From Actinophytocola sp963840275 (GTDB taxonomy: Bacteria; Actinomycetota; Actinomycetes; Mycobacteriales; Pseudonocardiaceae), in contig CAWIYK010000002.1 of the NCBI GenBank assembly GCA_963840275.1, positions 1,240,001-1,304,000 on the forward strand: a DNA stretch of 64,000 nucleotides. Direction: 5' to 3'. Shown piece by piece: positions 42,126 through 51,183 of the stretch. The notes below the pieces were generated by a model, which worked only from the letters and a program-made list of their open reading frames with translations, had not been told where the DNA came from and ran no database searches. Positions within the stretch are counted from its first letter, which is position 1, and each line of letters begins with the position of its first letter. The translations under genes were made by a program, and so were the position numbers.

Positions 42126-42596
42126 TCAGGTTTCCGTCGGACTGGGCACCGGCCCGAAGTCATCGCCCTCGATGGGCTCGCTGAGACTGGTCGCCAGTTC
42201 CGGGTCGGCGTGGATGGCGGCCGTGTTGCGCCACTCCCGAATCGTCTGCTCGAGGGGAGACCACTGGCCCAGTTCCGCGGACACCTGGAACGCCCGGCAG
42301 AAGTCGATGACGAACTGGCGCCGGTCGGCTGCGGGCAGCACGTCCACCCACGGGAACTCGTCGGCCAGTGAGAGCGCGGCCGTGTCCTGCACTTCCTTCG
42401 GCAGGTGGGTCAGCAGGTTGCGTAACGCCCGGGCAGCGTGGACGGCACCCTCAGCGGAGGTGGCCGCCCGGTCCGCGCGGGTGAGCAGCAGCGCCGCGCC
42501 ATCGCGACGTCGCACGTGCACGTCGCCCTGGTCGGCCAGTGCGGCGACACTCTTGGGGTCTCGCTGCAGCTCGCTCCACTGAACCTCGGTCGCCAT
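42126..42596 (-). CDS. Phd/YefM-like (prevent-host-death type) protein
   Basis: 156 residues. The first 50 (VQWSELQRDPKSVAALADQGDVHVRRRDGAALLLTRADR) resemble the Phd/YefM antitoxin DNA-binding fold; the rest is a helical actinomycete-specific extension (LRNLLTHLPKEVQD, EFPWVDVLP). No toxin gene is next to it, so it may be an orphan or regulate in trans. Confidence 0.65.
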   Translation of the reverse strand: MATEVQWSELQRDPKSVAALADQGDVHVRRRDGAALLLTRADRAATSAEGAVHAARALRNLLTHLPKEVQDTAALSLADEFPWVDVLPAADRRQFVIDFCRAFQVSAELGQWSPLEQTIREWRNTAAIHADPELATSLSEPIEGDDFGPVPSPTET

Positions 42597-42632
42597 GACC
42601 TAATTCTGAATTTTTTCAGAAGTCGGCGCAAG

Positions 42633-43277
42633 TCAGTGTTGCTTGGCGCCGTCCGGGGAGTCGCGCCATTGGTCGAAGGGCTCGTTCAGGTGCCAGCCGT
42701 CGTCGTCGTGGTCTAGTAGGCGGATCGCGCAGTGTGCGGGGTTCGACAGCGACTCGAAGAGGTCGATGCTCCACGAGAACATCCGCCGGCACAGGAGTCG
42801 CATGGTCAGCCCGTGCGACACGACCAGCACCGTGTCCGGGTGGGTCGGGTCCTTGGCGATCCGCAGCTCCAGCTCGTTGAGGAACGACGCGACGCGGTCG
42901 TCGACGTCGGCGCCGGACTCGCCGTGCGGGAGCCGGTAGAAGAAGTGCCCGAACTCGTGCCGTCGCCGCTTCTCCACCTCCTGCTCGACCGGGTCCTGCA
43001 GATTCCCCCAGTCCTGCTCGCGCAGCCGCGGCTCCGGCACGACCCGCTCGAGCCGGTCGTCGACGTCGAGCAGGTCCAGTGTCCGCAGCGCCCGGACGTA
43101 CGGGCTGACGTACGCCGCGACCTGGCCGTCCAGCAGCGCACGCACCTCGGCGCCGGCCGCGCGTGCCTGCGCCTCGCCGAGCCGTGTCAGCGGCAGCGCG
43201 TGGTCGGGCGTGCGCGTGTACGCCAGCTCGTCGACGTTTCCCAGGCTCTCCGCGTGCCGCAGCAGGATGATCCGCAC
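42633..43277 (-). CDS. Histidine phosphatase superfamily protein
   Basis: 214 residues from GTG 43277. RHG-type motif LLRHAESLGN at the N-terminus (catalytic histidine), LTRLGEAQARAAGA, EQDWGN and the second histidine VVSHGLTMRLL. Phosphoglycerate-mutase-like fold; substrate unknown. The ribosome site is weak, but the start agrees with family length. Confidence 0.9.
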   Translation of the reverse strand: MRIILLRHAESLGNVDELAYTRTPDHALPLTRLGEAQARAAGAEVRALLDGQVAAYVSPYVRALRTLDLLDVDDRLERVVPEPRLREQDWGNLQDPVEQEVEKRRRHEFGHFFYRLPHGESGADVDDRVASFLNELELRIAKDPTHPDTVLVVSHGLTMRLLCRRMFSWSIDLFESLSNPAHCAIRLLDHDDDGWHLNEPFDQWRDSPDGAKQH

Positions 43278-43331
43278 GGAGCCATCGTGCCCCGTTACAG
43301 TGCCACCGCCAACGATGACGAGGAGCGTCAC

Positions 43332-43649
43332 ATGATCAAGTATGTCGCGCTGTACCGCACGCCCGCCGACGCGGAGGCGTTCGACAAGGCCTATCTCGAG
43401 TCGCACAAGCCACTCATCGACAAGGTGCCGGGCCTCGTCCGCCAGGAGATCGCCAAGGTCACGCGCACGTTCGTGCCCGGGTTCCTGGAAGGGTCCGAGC
43501 CGTACCTGATCGCCGAGCTGTACTTCGAGTCGAAGGACGCCATGAAGGCCGCGTTCGCGTCGCCGGAATGGCAGGCCTCCGGCGCGAACCTCACCGAGAT
43601 CGGTGGCATGGAGCTCGTCGCGATGTTCTCCGCGGCGGTGGTTGAGTGA
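43332..43649 (+). CDS. EthD family protein
   Basis: 105 residues from ATG 43332 with AGGAG upstream. Dimeric ferredoxin-like fold of the EthD family: VALYRTPADAEAFDKAYLESHKPLIDKVPGL and AELYFESKDAMKAAFASPEWQASGANL. EthD proteins take part in ether or fatty-acid-type degradation with unclear chemistry. Its stop overlaps the 3-hydroxyacyl-CoA dehydrogenase start (GTGA). Confidence 0.88.
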   Translation: MIKYVALYRTPADAEAFDKAYLESHKPLIDKVPGLVRQEIAKVTRTFVPGFLEGSEPYLIAELYFESKDAMKAAFASPEWQASGANLTEIGGMELVAMFSAAVVE

Positions 43650-44491
43650 CCGCTCCGGTCACCTCGGCGGTCGTCGGCGGCGGGACGATGGGTGCCGGCA
43701 TCGCCCACGTCCTGCTCGCCGCCGGCTCCCGCGTCACCGTCGCCGAGGTGGGCGCCGACCGTGCCACCGCCGCCCGCGAGGCCGTCGCCGCGTCGCTGCG
43801 TAAGGCGCAGGACCGCGGCAAGTTGGCCGGCACCGCCGCCGAGCTGCTCGCCCACCTGTCCGTCGTCGACTCCCTCGCCGACCTGCCGCCCGGCGCCGAG
43901 CTGGTCATCGAGGCCGTGCCGGAGGACGTCGACCTCAAGCGCCGCGTGCTCGCCGAGGTCGCGGCCGCGTGCCCGAACGCCGTCCGCGCCTCGAACACGT
44001 CGTCCCTGTCGGTCGGCGCGCTCGGCGACGACGTCATCGGTATGCACTTCTTCAACCCGGTGCCCGTGCAGGCGCTCCTCGAGCTGGTCGTGCACGACAG
44101 CCTCCCGCCCGAGACGGTCGTCAAGGCGCGAGCGTGGGCCGAGTCGATGGGCAAGACCGTCATCGAGGTCCGTGACTCACCGGGGTTCGCCACCTCGCGG
44201 CTCGGCGTCGCCGTCGGGCTCGAGGCGATCCGCATGCTCGAGGAGGGCGTCGCGTCCGCCGAGGACATCGACACCGGCATGCGTCTCGGCTACGGCTGGC
44301 CCATGGGACCGCTGCGCCTCACCGACCTCGTCGGCCTCGACGTGCGGCTGTCGATCGCCGAGCACCTCACCCGTGAGCTCGGCCCTCGGTTCACACCGCC
44401 GGAGCTGCTGCGAAACAAGGTGGCGCGCGGCGAGCTCGGTCGCAAGACTGGCCGCGGGTTCTTCGACTGGTCCCAGGGGGAGCGCACGTGA
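43646..44491 (+). CDS. 3-hydroxyacyl-CoA dehydrogenase
   Basis: 281 residues. NAD motif VVGGGTMGAGIAHVLLAAG, the conserved EAVPEDVDLKRRVLAE, catalytic region SNTSSLSV and MHFFNPVPVQALLELV, C-terminal domain MRLGYGWPMGPLRLTDLVGLD. Monofunctional HBDH/PaaH type: oxidises 3-hydroxyacyl-CoA. Coupled translation with EthD upstream and Eis downstream. Confidence 0.93.
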   Translation: MTAPVTSAVVGGGTMGAGIAHVLLAAGSRVTVAEVGADRATAAREAVAASLRKAQDRGKLAGTAAELLAHLSVVDSLADLPPGAELVIEAVPEDVDLKRRVLAEVAAACPNAVRASNTSSLSVGALGDDVIGMHFFNPVPVQALLELVVHDSLPPETVVKARAWAESMGKTVIEVRDSPGFATSRLGVAVGLEAIRMLEEGVASAEDIDTGMRLGYGWPMGPLRLTDLVGLDVRLSIAEHLTRELGPRFTPPELLRNKVARGELGRKTGRGFFDWSQGERT

Positions 44492-45663
44492 TCGTTCGGC
44501 CACCGACCGACTCCGACGACGAGCAGATCTACGAGGTCGGCCGGCTCGCGTTCGGCGGTCCGCGCGAGATGAAGCAGGAGTACGTCTGGTCGCACCGCAA
44601 GGAAGGCTGGCACGGCCTGGTCGCCGAGGAGGCCGGTCGCGTCGTCGGCACGCTGAAGGTGCGCGACTACCAGCAGTTCTTCGGCGGCGCGGCGGTACCG
44701 ATGGGTGGCATCGCCAACGTCGCCGTCGACCCGCACGCGCGTGGGCACGGCATCGCCACCACCCTGATCGACGCGATCATGCCGGAGCTGCGCGACCGGG
44801 GGCAGTGCGTCTCGGCGCTGTACCCGTCCGTGCCGCAGCTCTACCGCGGCCGCGGTTGGGAGCAGACCGGCAACTACGAACGCGTGACGGTGCGGCCGGA
44901 GCTGCTCGCCCTCATGACGAAGCCCACCGAGCCGCTGCCGCTGCGGCGGGCGACCGCCGATGACCTGCCCGCGCTGCACGACGCGTACCTGGCCATGGCG
45001 TCGACCGTGGACGGCATGCTCGACCGTGCCACGGCGGCCTTCCAACCGGGGCGGGTGCTCGAGCTCGACATCGCCGACGTCATCGCGGGACCCGACGGCA
45101 CCGTGCGCGGCTTCCTCACCGCGAACCGGCCCGAGGGCGAGAAGCTGGTGTGCCAGGACCTCGTCGCGCTGGACCGCGAGGCCGGGCTCACGCTGCTCGC
45201 GAACCTCGCGCGGTGGACCGGGATCATGACCGAGGTCTCGCTGCGGCTCATCGACCCCGCGTGGTGGCAGCTCCTCCTCACGATGCCCGTACTGCACGAC
45301 GTGACCAACCACCCGTGGATGCTGCGGGTCGTCGACCTGCCGGCGGCCGTCGCGGCGCGCGGGTGGCCCTCGGCGTCCCACCTGACCCCGATCAGTGTCG
45401 ACATCGAGGTGGTCGACGAGCACGCGCCGTGGCAGGCCGGCCGGCACCGGCTGGTCGCCGACGGCGGCATGGTCACCTGCGAGCCGGGTGGCTCCGGCGC
45501 GGTCCGGCTGCACGCCAGGGGGCTGGGGCCGTGGTTCGCCGGCTCCGCCGACTCGGCGATGCTCCGGCGCGCCGGCCATCTCGAGGGCGACGCCGACGCC
45601 GCGCGCCTGCTGGATCTGCTCACGGGTGCGCCCCGGCTCCCCCGAATGGCCGACTCGTTCTGA
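44488..45663 (+). CDS. Eis-type GNAT N-acetyltransferase
   Basis: 391 residues; GTG 44488 overlaps the preceding stop. Tripartite Eis layout: GNAT domain 1 with GGIANVAVDPHARGHGIATTLI, second degenerate GNAT region, and an SCP2-like C-terminal domain (SVDIEVVDEHAPWQAG). Eis proteins acetylate aminoglycosides and lysines at many positions. Real substrate here unknown. Confidence 0.88.
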   Translation: MIVRPPTDSDDEQIYEVGRLAFGGPREMKQEYVWSHRKEGWHGLVAEEAGRVVGTLKVRDYQQFFGGAAVPMGGIANVAVDPHARGHGIATTLIDAIMPELRDRGQCVSALYPSVPQLYRGRGWEQTGNYERVTVRPELLALMTKPTEPLPLRRATADDLPALHDAYLAMASTVDGMLDRATAAFQPGRVLELDIADVIAGPDGTVRGFLTANRPEGEKLVCQDLVALDREAGLTLLANLARWTGIMTEVSLRLIDPAWWQLLLTMPVLHDVTNHPWMLRVVDLPAAVAARGWPSASHLTPISVDIEVVDEHAPWQAGRHRLVADGGMVTCEPGGSGAVRLHARGLGPWFAGSADSAMLRRAGHLEGDADAARLLDLLTGAPRLPRMADSF

Positions 45664-45666
45664 CCT

Positions 45667-45683
45667 TCTCAGGCGCGTCTCAG
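45667..45683 (+). promoter_or_regulatory. Direct repeat TCTCAG-N5-TCTCAG before mprA-like gene
   Basis: TCTCAG at 45667-45672 and 45678-45683 (11-bp period), 23 bp before the response-regulator start. The same element precedes the HtrA gene. An 11-bp-spaced direct repeat is the expected site for an OmpR-family dimer, suggesting autoregulation. Confidence 0.65.
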
Positions 45684-45705
45684 CACGGCGAGTAACACTG
45701 ACCGC

Positions 45706-46395
45706 ATGCGCATCCTCGTTGTCGACGACGACCGGGCCGTACGCGAGTCGCTCCGGCGCTCGCTCGCGTTCAACGGTTACCAGGTCGACCTGGCCACCGA
45801 CGGTCAGCAGGCGATCGAGTCGGTGAACACCTCCCGGCCCGACGCCATGGTCCTCGACGTGATGATGCCGAGGGTCGACGGCCTCGAGGTGTGCCGCAGG
45901 CTGCGCGGCACCGGCGACGACCTGCCGATCCTCGTGCTGACCGCGCGCGACACGGTGTCCGACCGGGTCGCCGGCCTCGACGCGGGCGCCGACGACTACC
46001 TGCCGAAGCCGTTCGCGCTCGAGGAGCTGCTCGCGCGCCTGCGGGCGCTGCTGCGCCGCCGGACGTTCGACGTCAGCGGGCCGCCGCCCCAGACACTGAG
46101 CTTCGCCGGCCTCGAGCTCGACCCCGGCACCCGCGACGTCAAGCGCGGCGAGCGGGCCATCAGCCTGACCAGGACCGAGTTCGCGCTCCTCGAGCTGCTG
46201 CTCGCGCACCCGAAGCAGGTGCTGACGCGCAGCCGGATCCTCGAGGAGGTCTGGGGCTACGACTTCCCGACGTCCGGCAACGCGCTCGAGGTGTACGTCG
46301 GCTACCTGCGCCGCAAGACCGAGGCCGAGGGCGAGCCGCGGCTGATCCACACCGTCCGCGGCATCGGCTACGTGCTGCGGGAGACGCCCCCGTGA
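45706..46395 (+). CDS. mprA: OmpR-family response regulator (MprA-like)
   Basis: 229 residues. Receiver with VVDDDRAVRESL, phosphoacceptor aspartate in AMVLDVMMP, and KPFALEELLAR. Winged helix ending IHTVRGIGYVLRE. Its stop overlaps the kinase start (TGATG). With the kinase and HtrA protease next to it the locus matches MprAB-PepD of mycobacteria, an envelope-stress system. Confidence 0.92.
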   Translation: MRILVVDDDRAVRESLRRSLAFNGYQVDLATDGQQAIESVNTSRPDAMVLDVMMPRVDGLEVCRRLRGTGDDLPILVLTARDTVSDRVAGLDAGADDYLPKPFALEELLARLRALLRRRTFDVSGPPPQTLSFAGLELDPGTRDVKRGERAISLTRTEFALLELLLAHPKQVLTRSRILEEVWGYDFPTSGNALEVYVGYLRRKTEAEGEPRLIHTVRGIGYVLRETPP

Positions 46396-47798
46396 TGTTG
46401 CTCGGCAGCGGCGCCCGGGCCGGTCGGCAGCGGGTGTCGCTACGTTCGCGGGTGACCTGGCTGGCGGCGAGCTGTGTGGCCGGGGCGGTCGCGTTGGTGT
46501 CGCTCGGCGCGTACTGGACGGTGCGCGAGAACCTCTACACCCAGGTCGACGTCGACCTCTCGCAGAAGGCGCACGACACGGTCCGGGGCCCGCTGCTCGC
46601 CGACCAGGTGTCCGGCACGGAGTTCCCCGCCGGCCTGCTCGCGCTGAGCGGGGTGCGGTTCGCGGTGATCGACAGCGACGGCACCGCCGACCTCGGGGAC
46701 CCGAACCACCTGCCGCCGGTCAGCCGCGAGGAGGTGGCGGTCGCGACCGGGCAGGAGAGCTACCACATCCGCACGGACGCCAGGACCGACAGCCGGATCG
46801 TGGCGGTGCGGTACAACGACCACCAGGCGCTGGTGCTCGCGCAGCCGCTGGCGCCGACGAAGAAACAGCTCGCCGACCTGTCGCTCGTGTTGTTCCTGAT
46901 CGGCGGCGCGGGCGTGGTGGTCGCCGCGGTCGCCGGCACGGCCGTGGCCCGCACCGGGCTGAGACCCGTGCAGCGCCTGAACCGGGCCACCGAACGCGTC
47001 GCCAGCACCGGCGACCTGCGGCCGATCCGGGTCGACGGCGACGACGAGCTCGCCAAGCTGTCGCACAGCTTCAACCTCATGCTGGCCGCGGTCGCCGACG
47101 CGCAGAACCGGCAGCGGCAGCTCGTCGCCGACGCGGGACACGAGCTGCGGACGCCGCTGACGTCGTTGCGCACCAACCTGGAGCTGCTGCTGTCGGCCGA
47201 GAAGCCGAACACCCCGCAGCTGTCGGAGGAGGACCGCGCGGAGATCCACGACGACCTGCGTGGTCAGCTCGACGAGCTGACGCAGCTGATCGGCGACCTG
47301 GTCGAGCTGGCGCGCGAGGACGCGCCGGTGCTCGCGCAGGAGCGGGTCGACATGGTCGAGGTCGTCGAGCAGGCGCTGGCCAGGGCGCGCCGTCGCGCCG
47401 GCGACGTGCACTTCGAGGTGGACCTGCAGCCGTGGTTCCTGTTCGGCGAGCCGCACGCGCTGGAGCGGGCGGTGCTGAACCTGCTGGACAACGCGGTGAA
47501 GTTCAGCCCCGACGGCGGGACCGTGCGGGTCGACCTGCGCCCGGCCGGCCAGGGGTACGCGTTCCTGCAGGTGGCCGACGCCGGGCCCGGCATCGCCGAC
47601 TCGGACCTGCCCCACGTGTTCGACCGCTTCTACCGTTCGGACGTGGCCCGCACGCTGCCCGGCTCCGGCCTGGGCCTCGCCATCGTGAAGAGCGCGGCGG
47701 AACGTCATGGTGGCGCGGTGTTCGCGGGTCGCTCGGCGGACGGCGGCGCGCTCATCGCCGTGCGCCTGCCGGGCACTCCCGAGCCGATACCGCGCTGA
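46395..47798 (+). CDS. mprB: Sensor histidine kinase (MprB-like)
   Basis: 467 residues. Two membrane helices (about 20-40 and 160-185) enclose an extracytoplasmic sensor. HAMP follows, then the H-box ADAGHELRTPLTSLRTN, N-box LLDNAVKFSPDG, and ATP motifs DAGPGIADSDL and GSGLGLAIVK. Partner of the response regulator upstream; expected to sense envelope stress. Confidence 0.92.
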   Translation: MLLGSGARAGRQRVSLRSRVTWLAASCVAGAVALVSLGAYWTVRENLYTQVDVDLSQKAHDTVRGPLLADQVSGTEFPAGLLALSGVRFAVIDSDGTADLGDPNHLPPVSREEVAVATGQESYHIRTDARTDSRIVAVRYNDHQALVLAQPLAPTKKQLADLSLVLFLIGGAGVVVAAVAGTAVARTGLRPVQRLNRATERVASTGDLRPIRVDGDDELAKLSHSFNLMLAAVADAQNRQRQLVADAGHELRTPLTSLRTNLELLLSAEKPNTPQLSEEDRAEIHDDLRGQLDELTQLIGDLVELAREDAPVLAQERVDMVEVVEQALARARRRAGDVHFEVDLQPWFLFGEPHALERAVLNLLDNAVKFSPDGGTVRVDLRPAGQGYAFLQVADAGPGIADSDLPHVFDRFYRSDVARTLPGSGLGLAIVKSAAERHGGAVFAGRSADGGALIAVRLPGTPEPIPR

Positions 47799-47822
47799 AC
47801 TCTCCAGCTCCACATAGGTTGG

Positions 47823-47839
47823 TCTCAGGCCGTTCTCAG
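47823..47839 (+). promoter_or_regulatory. Direct repeat TCTCAG-N5-TCTCAG before the HtrA gene
   Basis: TCTCAG at 47823-47828 and 47834-47839, again with 11-bp period and 22 bp before the gene start. The same hexamers, spacing and distance as upstream of the mprA-like gene make this a probable common binding site of that regulator. Confidence 0.65.
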
Positions 47840-47861
47840 GACCGAGGCGCAAGGTGGTCAC

Positions 47862-49397
47862 ATGACCGAGGACAACCGGACACCGAACTCCGAGCCGAAC
47901 TCCGAGCCGGCGGTGCCCGCACAGAGCGAGGGGGCGGTGCCCTCGGCCGCCGGGCAGCCCGGCGAGCCGACTGCCGCCGAGCAGGGCGAGTGGGCCGCGG
48001 CGGCGCGGAGCCGGTCCGCTGTTCCTGGTCAGCCGACCGATGAGCAGCCGACGCCGCCGAGTGAGTGGGCCGCCGCGGGTCAGCCGCCGGCCCAGCCGAC
48101 CGTCGAGCAGCCGTGGAGCGAGTGGGCGAACCCCGGCCAGAACGAGTGGGCCAGCCAGCCGGACCCGGCGCGGCCCACCGAGCGCGTGCTCTACGGCACG
48201 GCCGTCGGCAACCAGCCGGGATCGGCCACGCCGCCGCACGGCAGCTACCCGTCCATGAGTCCACCGTTCCGCGTCGGCCCCAACCAGCCGCCGCGCGGAA
48301 CCGAGAACCAGCGCCGCGGCAGCGGCGCGCTCGTCGCCGGCGTCGCGGTGCTCGCACTGCTCGCCGGTGGCGGGGCCGGCGCGTTCGGCGGCTACCTGGT
48401 CGCCGAGTCGAACGCCAACAACGCGCCGGTGTCGAACGCGTTGGATGATCCCAAGCCAGCCGAGCAGGCGTCGTCGGCGCCGGCCGGCTCGGTCGAAGCG
48501 GTGGCGGCGAAGGTGTCGCCCAGCGTGGTCCAGTTGCAGGTACAGGGCCGGTCTTCTGCAGGGGAAGGCTCCGGCTTCGTCATCAGCTCCGACGGGCTGA
48601 TCCTGACCAACAACCACGTGGTGGAGGCGGCGGCCGAGCAGGGTCGGATCACCGCTGTCTTCCAGGACGGCTCCACCGCCACCGCTACGATCGTCGGCCG
48701 CGACCCGACCTCGGACGTCGCGGTCGTCAAGGCCGACGACAAGTCCGGGCTGCCGGTCGTCGATCTCGGCAGGTCCGACGACCTGAAGGTCGGCGAGGGT
48801 GTGGTGGCGATCGGCTCGCCGTTCGAGCTGTCCGGCACCGTCACCTCCGGCATCGTCAGCTCGCTGCACCGCCCGACCAGGGCCGGCGGCGAGGACGGCT
48901 CGCAGGCGACCGTGATGGACGCGATCCAGACCGACGCGGCGATCAACCCCGGCAACTCCGGTGGCCCGCTCGTCAACATGCGCGGTCAGGTCATCGGCAT
49001 CAACTCGGCCATCTACACGCCGCCGACGGGCGGAAACACCCAGGGCGGCTCGGTCGGCATCGGGTTCTCGATCCCGATCGACCAGGCGCGGCGCACCGCC
49101 GACGAGATCGTGAAGACCGGCAAGGCCACGCAGACCGTGCTCGGCGTGAGCGTCCGCGACAACCAGGACGGCGGCGCGCTGGTCGTCGACGTCGTCGCTG
49201 GTGGCGCGGGGGAGAAGGCGGGTCTGAAGAACGGCGACGTGGTCACCAAGCTCGACGACCGCAAGATCGACACGTCCGACGCGCTGGTCGCCGCGGTCCG
49301 CTCGCACGCGCCGGGAGACAAGGTTCGGCTTGAGTTGAGCAACGGTTCGCGCACAGTTGAGGCGACTCTTGCTGGACAGACGGTCGAGACTGAATGA
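47862..49397 (+). CDS. pepD: HtrA/DegP-like membrane serine protease with PDZ domain
   Basis: 511 residues. Long low-complexity cytoplasmic N-terminus (Pro, Gln, Glu rich; repeated SEWA/GEWA motifs). One membrane helix near 150-175. S1C protease domain with catalytic triad H252 (NNHVVEA), D285 (TSDVAVVK) and S366 (GNSGGPL). PDZ domain from about 420. In mycobacteria PepD (HtrA2) degrades misfolded envelope proteins and modulates MprAB signalling; the adjacency supports the same role. Confidence 0.93.
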   Translation: MTEDNRTPNSEPNSEPAVPAQSEGAVPSAAGQPGEPTAAEQGEWAAAARSRSAVPGQPTDEQPTPPSEWAAAGQPPAQPTVEQPWSEWANPGQNEWASQPDPARPTERVLYGTAVGNQPGSATPPHGSYPSMSPPFRVGPNQPPRGTENQRRGSGALVAGVAVLALLAGGGAGAFGGYLVAESNANNAPVSNALDDPKPAEQASSAPAGSVEAVAAKVSPSVVQLQVQGRSSAGEGSGFVISSDGLILTNNHVVEAAAEQGRITAVFQDGSTATATIVGRDPTSDVAVVKADDKSGLPVVDLGRSDDLKVGEGVVAIGSPFELSGTVTSGIVSSLHRPTRAGGEDGSQATVMDAIQTDAAINPGNSGGPLVNMRGQVIGINSAIYTPPTGGNTQGGSVGIGFSIPIDQARRTADEIVKTGKATQTVLGVSVRDNQDGGALVVDVVAGGAGEKAGLKNGDVVTKLDDRKIDTSDALVAAVRSHAPGDKVRLELSNGSRTVEATLAGQTVETE

Positions 49398-49433
49398 TGA
49401 GTCGGGGGCCACTCGAGGTTCCACCCGAGAACG

Positions 49434-49486
49434 CTCGGCCGCAGGCCGCGGCCGAGACCAACTCCGGCTCGATGCCCCCGAGCCGG
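49434..49486 (+). terminator. Two tandem hairpin terminators
   Basis: CTCGGCCGC/GCGGCCGAG (49434-49442 and 49448-49456, 5-nt loop) and CCGGCTCG/CGAGCCGG (49464-49471 and 49479-49486, 7-nt loop), both perfect. They follow the HtrA stop by 37 bp and lack long T-tracts, as is usual in GC-rich actinomycetes. Confidence 0.75.
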
Positions 49487-49590
49487 AAGAGCTCCTAGCG
49501 GGCTCTGTGCGAACGCCGTACGCGGACGGTAATCCCCTCGCTCGCCCGCGTGCGGCGCTCGCCTTTCCTAGCTCGTGGGAAACTCCGGCA

Positions 49591-51183
49591 ATGCGCCTCG
49601 GTGGTCACGCGCTCGTCGAGCAGTTGTCGAGCTACGGCGTCGACCTCGCGTTCTGTGTGCCGGGGGAGAGCTACCTCCCGGTGCTCGACGGGCTCTACGA
49701 GGCAAGGGACCGGCTTCGGCTGGTCACCGCCCGGCAGGAGGGCGGCGCCGCGATGATGGCCGCCGCGTACGGGAAGTTGACCTCCCGGCCCGGGATCTGC
49801 CTGGTCACGCGCGGGCCGGGCGCCACGAACGCGAGTGGTGGCGTGCACGTCGCCCGGCAGGACGCCAGTCCCATGGTGTTGCTCGTCGGACAGGTGCCGA
49901 CGAGCCTGCGCGGGCGGCGGGCGTTCCAGGAGGTCGACTACCGCGCGATGTTCGGCGCGCTGGCCAAGGCGGTGTTCGTCGTCGACCGGGCCGACCGGAC
50001 GCCCGAGCTCGTGGCGCGTGCGATGCAGACGGCCGTGTCCGGCGAACCGGGCCCGGTGGTGCTCGAGCTGCCGGAGGACGTGTTGTCCACCAGCACGTCC
50101 GCGCCGCTCGTGCCCGCCGCGGCGCCGGTGGTGCCGGCGCCGGCACCCGAGGACGTCGACTCGTTCCTGCGTGCACTGCACGCGGCCGCGCGTCCGCTGC
50201 TGGTCGTCGGCGGCTCCGGATGGACCGCCGCCGCGGCCACCGGCATCCAGCGCTTCGCCGAGGCGACCGGCGTGCCGATCGCCACCGCGGTCCGCAACCA
50301 GGACCTGGTCGACAACACCTCGCCGGCCTACGTCGGCACCCTCGGGCTCAACACGACCGCCGGCCTGGCCGCCGCGGTAGCGGAGGCGGACCTGATCGCG
50401 TTCGTCGGCACTCGCCCGGACGCCCTCACGGTCGACGACTTCGGCCTGCTCGACGTGCCGGTGCCCAAGCAGCGGCTGCTGCACGTCCACCCCGATCCGG
50501 ACGTGCTCCAGCAGGTCTACCGCGCCGAACTGGCCATCGCCGCCGGCCCGGCCCGGTTCGTGGCGGCACTGACCGCCGCGCCACTCCCCGCCTCGCCCGC
50601 CGAGCCGACGCCGTGGCTGGCTCGCCTGCGCGACAACTACCTGCGTGGTCCGCGACCGCCGGCGCACGGCGTCGACCCCGCGCCGTACCTGCACGCGCTC
50701 AACGAGCGCGTGCCCGCCGACGCCGTGTTCAGCGCCGGCGCGGGCGCGTACACCGCCTGGCCGCAGCGGTACCGGCGGTTCACCAGCTACCCGTCGCAGC
50801 TCGGCACCCAGTCCGGAACCATGGGCTACGGCCTGCCGGCCGCCATCGCGGCGCAGCTGGTCCACCCGGATCGCGTCGCCGTGGCGTTCGCCGGCGACGG
50901 GTGCTTCCTCATGACCGGGCAGGAGCTGTCCACCGTGACGCGGTACGGCCTGACGCCGCTGGTCGTCGTGGTCAACAACGCCGCCTACGGCACGATCCGC
51001 GACCACCAGACCCGGCGGTTCCCGGGCCGCGAGTTCGGCACCGACCTGGTCAACCCGGACTTCGCCGCCTACGCGCGCTCGTTCGGCGTGCACGGCGAGC
51101 GGGTCCGCTCACCGGACGAGTTCGCCGCCGCGCTCGACCGGACGCTCGGCGCCGCCGGCCTGATCGAGATCGACGTCAGCTGA
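49591..51183 (+). CDS. Thiamine-pyrophosphate enzyme (acetolactate-synthase/benzoylformate-decarboxylase type)
   Basis: 530 residues from ATG 49591. N-domain with the catalytic glutamate in FCVPGESYLPVLDGL, FAD/ADP-like central domain, C-domain with the TPP motif GDGCFLMTGQEL ending in VVVNNAAYG. Such enzymes act on 2-ketoacids; with no small regulatory ALS subunit nearby, a catabolic role is likelier than branched-chain synthesis. Overlaps the next gene by 8 bp at the convergent 3' ends. Confidence 0.9.
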   Translation: MRLGGHALVEQLSSYGVDLAFCVPGESYLPVLDGLYEARDRLRLVTARQEGGAAMMAAAYGKLTSRPGICLVTRGPGATNASGGVHVARQDASPMVLLVGQVPTSLRGRRAFQEVDYRAMFGALAKAVFVVDRADRTPELVARAMQTAVSGEPGPVVLELPEDVLSTSTSAPLVPAAAPVVPAPAPEDVDSFLRALHAAARPLLVVGGSGWTAAAATGIQRFAEATGVPIATAVRNQDLVDNTSPAYVGTLGLNTTAGLAAAVAEADLIAFVGTRPDALTVDDFGLLDVPVPKQRLLHVHPDPDVLQQVYRAELAIAAGPARFVAALTAAPLPASPAEPTPWLARLRDNYLRGPRPPAHGVDPAPYLHALNERVPADAVFSAGAGAYTAWPQRYRRFTSYPSQLGTQSGTMGYGLPAAIAAQLVHPDRVAVAFAGDGCFLMTGQELSTVTRYGLTPLVVVVNNAAYGTIRDHQTRRFPGREFGTDLVNPDFAAYARSFGVHGERVRSPDEFAAALDRTLGAAGLIEIDVS

